Shown here piece by piece: positions 1 through 4,189 of a stretch of DNA of 5,134 bases. The translations under genes were made by a program, and so were the position numbers. Within the stretch, counting starts at the first letter, position 1, and every line of letters begins with the position of its first letter. The DNA is from Actinomycetes bacterium. GTDB taxonomy: Bacteria; Actinomycetota; Actinomycetes; Actinomycetales; Cellulomonadaceae. Under the pieces are notes generated by a model. That model saw only the letters and a program-made list of their open reading frames with translations, searched no databases and was not told where the DNA came from. The DNA is taken from positions 1-5,134 of the forward strand of contig JAEYNO010000083.1 in NCBI GenBank assembly GCA_023412515.1, given 5' to 3'.

Positions 1-42
1 TAAGTCGTGCAACCGGGAGAGGACAGGCCCAAATACATTTCT

Positions 43-58
43 ACTGTATCGTTACAGT
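43..58. promoter_or_regulatory. Candidate LacI-family operator (palindrome with central CG)
   Basis: The 16 bases ACTGTATCGTTACAGT form a near-perfect palindrome: six-base arms ACTGTA and TACAGT around TCGT, with CG at the exact centre. Operators of LacI-family repressors are typically even-length palindromes with a central CG into which the hinge helices insert. The repressor encoded just downstream has the matching hinge leucine. The site lies about 80 bases before that gene, so autoregulation or control of a divergent gene left of the window is plausible. This is inferred from pattern and position only. Confidence 0.5.
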
Positions 59-122
59 TTTTGCAGTTATTGCTGGCAGGACGATCGCTGACAGCGCATT
101 GGACGAACGCGCGAGATCCTAT

Positions 123-130
123 AAGGACGG
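123..130 (+). promoter_or_regulatory. Possible ribosome binding site for the LacI-type regulator
   Basis: AAGGACGG contains an AAGGA core at 123-127, 12 bases before the GTG at 140 and 24 before the in-frame ATG at 152. The distance is somewhat long for GTG 140 but too long for ATG 152. The ATG instead has the G-rich run at 141-150 immediately against it, too close to be a normal Shine-Dalgarno site. This mildly favours GTG 140. Confidence 0.35.
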
Positions 131-139
131 CACGAATAC

Positions 140-1186
140 GTGGGGTGGGGAATGGCTGAGGCATACGACGACGAAGGCCGGGCAAGGCTGCGCGAGAGAC
201 CGACACTGAAGACGATAGCCTTCATGACAGGCCTCGGGATCACGACGGTCTCCCGTGCGCTGAAGGACGCGCCAGACATCGGAGCCGAGACGAAGGAGCG
301 CGTCAGGATGGTGGCCCGCCAGCTCGGCTACCAGCCCAACCGCGCGGGCGTGCGCCTGAGGACGGGCAAGACCAACGTGATCGCGCTCGTCCTGTCGATC
401 GACGAAGAGATCATGGGCTTTTCCAGCCAGATCATCTTCGGCATTTCCGAGGTCCTCAGCGGAACCCCCTACCACGTGGTGGTGACGCCGCATTCCCACA
501 GCAGGGATTCGATGCTGCCGGTCCGCTACATCCTCGACACTGGATCGGCCGACGGCGTCATCATCTCCCGCATCGAACCGGACGATCCCCGCGTCCGGTT
601 GCTGGAGGAGCGCAACATGCCGTTTGCCACCCATGGGCGGACGAGCGCCGACGTCGTCCACCCCTACCACGACTTCGACAACGAGGCCTTTGCCTATCAG
701 GCGGTCGAGAAACTGGCGAAGCGCGGCAGGAACCGGCTGGCGCTGCTTTCACCGCCGAAATCGCTCACCTATGCCGCGCATACGCGGGCCGGCTTTCAGC
801 GGGGCCTCGTCGATTTCGGCCGGCAGGAAGCGCCCGTTGCCGTCGATATCGACATGCCGCTCGTCCACACCCGCGACGCGATTGAGGCGCTGATGCGCTC
901 GCCGGAACGGCCGGACGGCATCGTCTGCTCCTCGGGCAGCGCGGCGATTGCCGTAAACGCGGCGATCGAGGCCGCGGGACTTCGCGTCGGACATGACGTG
1001 GATCTCGTATCGAAGCAGGGCCTGCCGATACTGAAATGGATCCGCCCGGAAATCATCACGGCGCTGGAGGATGTCAGGCTGGCCGGACGCGAACTCGCGA
1101 AGGCCGTCATCGCACGGATCGACGGCATCGCGCCCGAAATGCTGCAAAGCGTCAGCCAGCCGATCTGGCCCTCCGAGAGCAACTGA
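140..1186 (+). CDS. LacI-family transcriptional regulator (Rhizobiales-like)
   Basis: A 348-residue DNA-binding repressor of the LacI/GalR family, close to the family's usual 330-360 residues. The helix-turn-helix is near the N-terminus (about residues 22-45), with recognition helix ITTVSRALK at 34-42. It is followed by the family signature GYQPNRAGVRLRTGKTN (63-79), the hinge region with L73 matching the DNA-inserting hinge leucine. The rest (about 80-335) is a periplasmic-binding-protein-like sensor domain, including DVDLVSKQ near the C-terminus. The effector is unknown; relatives usually sense a sugar or related carbon source. The start is GTG 140; ATG at 152 would give 344 residues and loses nothing conserved. 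The N-terminal extension of about 20 residues before the helix-turn-helix is not conserved. The sequence and its moderate GC resemble Rhizobiales and differ from the actinobacterial genes that follow. It sits alone, with a palindromic operator candidate upstream and a terminator 60 bases downstream. Confidence 0.93.
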   Translation: MGWGMAEAYDDEGRARLRERPTLKTIAFMTGLGITTVSRALKDAPDIGAETKERVRMVARQLGYQPNRAGVRLRTGKTNVIALVLSIDEEIMGFSSQIIFGISEVLSGTPYHVVVTPHSHSRDSMLPVRYILDTGSADGVIISRIEPDDPRVRLLEERNMPFATHGRTSADVVHPYHDFDNEAFAYQAVEKLAKRGRNRLALLSPPKSLTYAAHTRAGFQRGLVDFGRQEAPVAVDIDMPLVHTRDAIEALMRSPERPDGIVCSSGSAAIAVNAAIEAAGLRVGHDVDLVSKQGLPILKWIRPEIITALEDVRLAGRELAKAVIARIDGIAPEMLQSVSQPIWPSESN

Positions 1187-1246
1187 GAGCCTTGAACGCC
1201 GCTGACGCCGTTGGAAGCCTGACGTCCTCAATGTTCCCCTGAACGA

Positions 1247-1285
1247 GAAAAGCCCGGCGAGATGCCGGGCTTTTCGTCTGTTTTT
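1247..1285 (+). terminator. Rho-independent terminator after the LacI-type regulator
   Basis: A perfect 12-base-pair stem joins GAAAAGCCCGGC (1247-1258) to GCCGGGCTTTTC (1264-1275) through a five-base loop GAGAT. The U-tract is TTTT within the 3' arm, with a further TTTTT at 1281-1285. It starts 60 bases after the regulator's stop codon. The A-run of the 5' arm becomes a T-run on the other strand, so it may also act on the convergent gnd transcript. The AAAAGCCCGGC type of stem is common in Rhizobiales, which fits the regulator rather than the GC-rich side. Confidence 0.88.
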
Positions 1286-1300
1286 CAAGGATCGCCTTCC
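1276..1300. other. Composition breakpoint between alphaproteobacterial-like and actinobacterial-like DNA
   Basis: The last element typical of the left part is the terminator stem ending at 1275. The first base clearly of the right part is the gnd stop codon at 1301. Between them lies a short stretch with T-runs that belongs to neither gene. The join therefore sits here or very close by. No insertion-sequence end, tRNA or direct repeat is visible at the join. The cause, whether chimeric assembly, contamination or transfer, cannot be read from the sequence. Confidence 0.6.
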
Positions 1301-2749
1301 TCAGAACGTCGCGGCGCCGCTGCCCCAGGGGCCGTGCGGCTGGTCGAGCCCATCGACGCGTTCGAAGCCGTGCGCACCGAAGAAGTCGCGCTGCGCCTGG
1401 ATGAGGTTGGCCGGCAGGCGCTCGGCGCGCACGCCGTCGTAGTAGGCGAGCGAGGAGGAGAAGGCCGGGGTGGCCACGCCGTGCAGAGCTGCCTGGGAGA
1501 CGATGCGACGCCAGGCCGCGACGCCCTTGCCGACCTGCTCGGTGAAGTAGGGGTCCGCGAGCAGCAGGGGCAGCTCGGGGTTGCGCTCGTAGGCCTCGGT
1601 GATGCGGTCGAGGAAGCGCGCGCGGATGATGCAGCCGCCGCGCCAGATGCGCGCCATCGCACCACGGTCGATGTCCCACCCGAACTGCTCGCTGGCCGCG
1701 GCGATCTGGTCGAAGCCCTGCGAGTACGCGACGACCTTCGACGCGTACAGCGCGAGGCGCACGTCCTCGATGAACGCGCCGGGGTCGGGGACGTTCCAGG
1801 CGAGCGTGTCGGCCGGGAGCACGCCGCGCGCCGCGGCGCGCTGCGGCGCGGAGCCGGACAGCGCGCGCGCGAACGTCGCCTCGGCGATGCCCGTGATCGG
1901 CACCCCCAGGTCGAGCGCGTTCTGCACGGTCCAGCGCCCCGTGCCCTTCTGCTCGGCGGCGTCGGCGACGACGTCGACGAACGGCCGCCCCGTCGCGGCG
2001 TCGGTGTGCGCCAGGACCTCGGCGGTCACCTCGATGAGGAACGACTCGAGGTCGCCGGTGTTCCACGCCGCGAAGACCTCGCCGATCTCCGGCGCGGAGG
2101 CGCCCAGGCCGCTGCGCAGCAGGTCGTACGCCTCGGCGATGAGCTGCATGTCGGCGTACTCGATGCCGTTGTGCACCATCTTGACGAAGTGGCCCGCGCC
2201 GTCCGGGCCGACGTGGGTGCAGCACGGCACGCCGTCGACCTTCGCGGAGATCTTCTCGAGGATCGGGCCGAGCGACGCGTACGACTCGGCGGTGCCGCCG
2301 GGCATGATCGACGGCCCGTTGAGGGCGCCCTCCTCGCCGCCCGAGACGCCGGTCCCGACGAAGTGCAGGCCCTTGGCGCGCAGAGCGGCCTCGCGGCGGA
2401 CGGTGTCGGGGAAGTGCGCGTTGCCGGCGTCGACGACGATGTCGCCCTCCTCGAGCAGCGGCACGAGCTCGTCGATCACGGCGTCGGTCGGCGCACCGGC
2501 CTGCACCATGACGACGACCTTGCGCGGTCGCTCGAGCGACGCGACGAAGTCCGCCATGGACTCCGAGGGCACGAACGTCCCGTCGGTGCCGTGCTCGGCG
2601 ACGAGCGACTGGGTGCGCGCGAACGTGCGGTTGTGCACCGCGACCGTGAAGCCGTTCCGCGCGAAGTTCCGCGCCAGGTTGCGGCCCATGACGGCCAACC
2701 CGGTGACACCGATCTGCGCGGTGCCGACCGCCGACGACGGGACAGACAT
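1301..2749 (-). CDS. gnd: 6-phosphogluconate dehydrogenase, NADP-dependent, decarboxylating
   Basis: This cytosolic enzyme of the oxidative pentose phosphate pathway converts 6-phosphogluconate and NADP+ to ribulose 5-phosphate, CO2 and NADPH. At 482 residues it is full length (family about 468-484). The Rossmann motif GLAVMGRNLARN is at 17-28 and N40-R41-T42 fits NADP preference. Substrate-site motif SGGEEGALNGPSIMPGG is at 136-152. The catalytic segment HFVKMVHNGIEY (187-198) holds K190 and E197. The C-terminal all-helical domain has QKGTGRW (267-273), GGCIIRARFL (371-380) and the partner-subunit substrate residues R454 and H460 in RDFFGAH. The usual DGGNS motif reads DAGNA (107-111), a change I regard as tolerated in actinobacteria. 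The ATG at 2749 is set by a strong Shine-Dalgarno site. The gene converges on the LacI-type gene and diverges from the DUF3000 gene. Codon use is strongly GC-rich, unlike the LacI-type gene. Confidence 0.97.
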   Translation of the reverse strand: MSVPSSAVGTAQIGVTGLAVMGRNLARNFARNGFTVAVHNRTFARTQSLVAEHGTDGTFVPSESMADFVASLERPRKVVVMVQAGAPTDAVIDELVPLLEEGDIVVDAGNAHFPDTVRREAALRAKGLHFVGTGVSGGEEGALNGPSIMPGGTAESYASLGPILEKISAKVDGVPCCTHVGPDGAGHFVKMVHNGIEYADMQLIAEAYDLLRSGLGASAPEIGEVFAAWNTGDLESFLIEVTAEVLAHTDAATGRPFVDVVADAAEQKGTGRWTVQNALDLGVPITGIAEATFARALSGSAPQRAAARGVLPADTLAWNVPDPGAFIEDVRLALYASKVVAYSQGFDQIAAASEQFGWDIDRGAMARIWRGGCIIRARFLDRITEAYERNPELPLLLADPYFTEQVGKGVAAWRRIVSQAALHGVATPAFSSSLAYYDGVRAERLPANLIQAQRDFFGAHGFERVDGLDQPHGPWGSGAATF

Positions 2750-2757
2750 CAGGTGCG

Positions 2758-2763
2758 CTCCTT
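2758..2763 (-). promoter_or_regulatory. Ribosome binding site of gnd
   Basis: On the minus strand AAGGAG lies eight bases before the ATG of gnd, an ideal Shine-Dalgarno sequence and spacing. It fixes the gnd start. It is the only strong ribosome binding site in the GC-rich part of the window. Confidence 0.85.
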
Positions 2764-2842
2764 CATGCCGGGGGGCACGGCGCGTGCGGCACCACGGCCG
2801 CTGCGGCCGGGCGCACGCCGCGCACGTGCGGGTGCGACGACG

Positions 2843-2848
2843 AGCCTA
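2843..2848 (-). promoter_or_regulatory. Candidate -10 box of the gnd promoter
   Basis: On the minus strand the bases read TAGGCT, matching the actinobacterial housekeeping -10 pattern TAnnnT. Transcription would begin near 2836, giving a leader of about 85 bases before the gnd ATG. No convincing -35 hexamer is seen at 16-18 bases, which is common in high-GC actinobacteria. It is the best -10 match on this strand in the gap. Confidence 0.4.
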
Positions 2849-2868
2849 GTGCGCACGGACGTCACCTC

Positions 2869-2884
2869 CCCCGGCGTGCCGGGG
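2869..2884. repeat. GC-rich palindrome CCCCGGC-GT-GCCGGGG
   Basis: This is a perfect seven-base inverted repeat with a two-base centre. It lies about 24 bases before the TACGCT box of the DUF3000 gene and upstream of the gnd -10 candidate. The two-base loop is too small for a stable hairpin, so a protein-binding site is more likely than a terminator. In DNA this GC-rich it could also arise by chance. Confidence 0.4.
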
Positions 2885-2907
2885 ACCGAGACGGCACGGC
2901 CCGCCCG

Positions 2908-2913
2908 TACGCT
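2908..2913 (+). promoter_or_regulatory. Candidate -10 box of the DUF3000 gene (leaderless)
   Basis: TACGCT matches TAnnnT and ends six bases before the GTG start at 2920. Transcription would start at or next to the first base of the start codon, giving a leaderless mRNA, a frequent arrangement in actinobacteria. No Shine-Dalgarno sequence precedes the GTG, which agrees with this. Confidence 0.45.
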
Positions 2914-2919
2914 CGCCGC

Positions 2920-3501
2920 GTGACCCCCGCCGGACCCGAGGACGTCCCCGCCGAGTTCGTCCGGGCGCTGCGCTCGCTGCGCGGCGTGCCCGTGCGGCCC
3001 GAGGTGGTGCTCGACGAGGTGCCCGGGCCCGCGCGGATCGCGCCCTTCACGGCCGCGCTGACCGCCGACGTGCGCACGGCCCGGCGGTCCGTCGCGGCCG
3101 AGGACCTCGCGTCGGGGCGCTTCGTCGTGCTCTACGACCCGCAGGGGCAGGAGGCCTGGGAGGGCTCGTTCCGGCTCGTGACGCTCGTGCGCGCGACCCT
3201 CGAGCCCGAGGTCGGCGCGGACCCGCTGCTCGCGGAGGTCGCGTGGTCGTGGTTCGTCGAGTCGCTCACGGCGGCGGGCGTCGAGCCGCACGCCGCCGGC
3301 GGCACCGTGACGCGCGTGCTGTCGCAGAGCTTCGGCGCGCTCGAGCGCCGCGACGAGCAGACCGAGCTCGAGATCCGCGCGTCGTGGACCGCGTGGGACG
3401 AGCACCTCGCGCCGCACCTCACGGCCTGGACGACGCTGCTGTGCACGGCCGCGGGCCTGCCGCCGCTGCCCGACGGCGTCGTCGCCCTGCCCCGGCGCTG
3501 A
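2920..3501 (+). CDS. DUF3000 domain-containing protein
   Basis: A 193-residue soluble protein that I recognise as the actinobacterial DUF3000 family; no biochemical function is established to my knowledge. Conserved blocks are LYDPQGQEAWEGSFRLVT (71-88) leading into RATLEPE (91-97), a Trp-rich block EVAWSWFVESL (106-116), GGTVTRVLSQSFG (127-139), ELEIRASWT (149-157), and a C-terminal HLTAWTTLLCTAAGLPPLP (166-184). There is no signal peptide, membrane segment or obvious metal or nucleotide site. The length fits the family. The start is GTG 2920, supported by a TACGCT box six bases upstream and the absence of a ribosome binding site. The LuxR-type gene follows 15 bases after the stop (or 45, depending on its start), so the two are probably co-transcribed. 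From memory, the same order with ribonuclease D next occurs in other actinobacteria such as Streptomyces. Confidence 0.88.
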   Translation: MTPAGPEDVPAEFVRALRSLRGVPVRPEVVLDEVPGPARIAPFTAALTADVRTARRSVAAEDLASGRFVVLYDPQGQEAWEGSFRLVTLVRATLEPEVGADPLLAEVAWSWFVESLTAAGVEPHAAGGTVTRVLSQSFGALERRDEQTELEIRASWTAWDEHLAPHLTAWTTLLCTAAGLPPLPDGVVALPRR

Positions 3502-3516
3502 CGCGCTCTCCCTCAA

Positions 3517-4092
3517 GTGGACGCAGGTTCCTGCCGATGGTCTGACGTGACCATCGAGCCCCTCCGCCGCGACGCCCGTGACCTGCAGGCCCGCCGCGCG
3601 ACCGCTCTCACGGGCGTGCCCACGTCACGGCGCGTGCCGCCGTCGACGCCCGCGCGCAACCCGATGTGCGTCGTGGTCACGCAGATCGCCGACGGCGAGG
3701 GCGGCACGCTCGTGCGCACGCTGCAGCGCCGCGGCGCCCACCGGGTCGTCGTGCTCGCGCGCCACGCGGGTCGCGAGGAGCTCTCCGCGCTGCTCACGGG
3801 CGGCCTGCGCGGCGGTGTCGCGTCCACGACCGAGCCCGCGTCGGCGCCGGTCCGCCCCGTGACGCCGACGCCGGCGCCCGTGCCCGCCGCTCCCACCGCG
3901 GAGCTGAGCGCGCGCGAGCTCAGCGTCCTGGCGCGCGTGGCCGAGGGCAACACCAACCGGCGCATCGGCGAAGAGCTCGGCCTGTCCGCGCTCACGGTCA
4001 AGAGCCACCTCGCGCGCATCTCCCGCAAGCTCGGCACGGGCGACCGCGCGGAGCTGGTCGCCATCGCGATCCGCACGGGCCTGATCGACTGA
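3517..4092 (+). CDS. LuxR/NarL-type regulator with shortened, phospho-site-lacking receiver-like domain
   Basis: A 191-residue DNA-binding regulator. The C-terminus (about 128-191) is a complete LuxR-type helix-turn-helix: ELSARELSVLARVAEG (129-144), RRIGEELGLSALTVKSHLAR (148-167) and ISRKLGTGDRAELVA (168-182). The N-terminal half has only about 55 residues of receiver-like sequence: a strand MCVVVTQ (50-56), a helix, then VVVLARHAGREELSALLTGG (77-96), which resembles the strand 4 to helix 4 region of response regulators. The middle of a receiver, including the phospho-acceptor Asp strand, is absent; a normal receiver is about 120 residues. A Pro/Ala-rich linker (106-127) joins the halves. 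Streptomyces homologues, as I recall them, keep a fuller receiver. No histidine kinase gene is nearby. Starts at GTG 3517 or GTG 3547 are both possible, neither with a good ribosome binding site; an internal ATG 3664 would remove the Arg-rich N-terminal 49 residues. Targets are unknown. Confidence 0.85.
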   Translation: MDAGSCRWSDVTIEPLRRDARDLQARRATALTGVPTSRRVPPSTPARNPMCVVVTQIADGEGGTLVRTLQRRGAHRVVVLARHAGREELSALLTGGLRGGVASTTEPASAPVRPVTPTPAPVPAAPTAELSARELSVLARVAEGNTNRRIGEELGLSALTVKSHLARISRKLGTGDRAELVAIAIRTGLID

Positions 4093-4176
4093 CGCCCGTG
4101 CGTCCGCGGGCCGCGGCGTGACCAGGACGACGCGCGACGCGCGCGCGGCCTGCGCCGACGCACCGTGCGCGTCGCC

Positions 4177-4182
4177 TACGGT
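4177..4182 (+). promoter_or_regulatory. Candidate -10 box of the ribonuclease D gene (leaderless)
   Basis: TACGGT matches TAnnnT and lies exactly seven bases before the A of the ATG at 4190, the spacing expected if transcription starts on the start codon. The -35 region is weak. The preceding 97-base gap (4093-4189) shows no terminator. Ribonuclease D may thus have its own leaderless transcript in addition to read-through from the LuxR-type gene. The overlapping GGTGG could be read instead as a poor ribosome binding site. Confidence 0.45.
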
Positions 4183-4189
4183 GGACGTC

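Larger units (their letters stand above)
1..139. other. Upstream region of the LacI-type regulator gene, no gene supported
   Basis: This AT-richer stretch holds no convincing coding region. It contains a palindrome centred on CG at 43-58, listed separately, and a T-rich segment just after it. A possible -35 element TTGCAG lies at 61-66, but I see no good -10 at the expected spacing. A minus-strand ATG at 36-38 opens a reading frame of about 12 codons that runs off the left edge. It could be the start of a divergent target gene, but there is too little sequence to support it. Confidence 0.5.
2750..2919. promoter_or_regulatory. Divergent intergenic region between gnd and the DUF3000 gene
   Basis: These 170 bases separate two divergent genes and must hold both promoters. 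Visible elements are a minus-strand -10 candidate for gnd (2843-2848), a 16-base GC-rich palindrome (2869-2884), a plus-strand TACGCT box before the DUF3000 gene (2908-2913), and in the gnd leader a small hairpin CGGCCG-CTG-CGGCCG (2795-2809). I see no gene in it. Confidence 0.6.

Noticed and set aside
120..125. TATAAG as a -10 box for the LacI-type gene
   Set aside because: The only upstream -35-like hexamer, TTGGAC at 99-104, is 15 bases away, which is short. The box also overlaps the possible ribosome binding site, so both cannot serve the same transcript.
749..1288. Minus-strand frame of 179 codons antisense to the LacI-type gene
   Set aside because: It overlaps a well-supported conserved gene, reads through the terminator stem and has no known domain.
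1290..1293. GATC in the breakpoint interval as proof of a restriction-ligation chimera
   Set aside because: GATC occurs many times in the window, so its presence at the join is not evidence by itself.
1152..2225. Minus-strand open frame of 357 codons crossing the composition breakpoint
   Set aside because: It is an out-of-frame shadow of gnd rich in Arg and Pro. It reads through the terminator and into the LacI-type gene, with no recognisable motif.
1262..2923. Plus-strand open frame of 553 codons running antisense through the whole of gnd
   Set aside because: Its product is a low-complexity Arg/Gly/Ala/Asp-rich sequence with no domain, and it starts inside the terminator. It is a by-product of the very GC-rich third positions of gnd.
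4104..4116. CCGCGG-G-CCGCGG between the LuxR-type and ribonuclease D genes as a terminator
   Set aside because: It can form only about four pairs around a five-base loop and has no T-run. It is better explained as GC-rich background.
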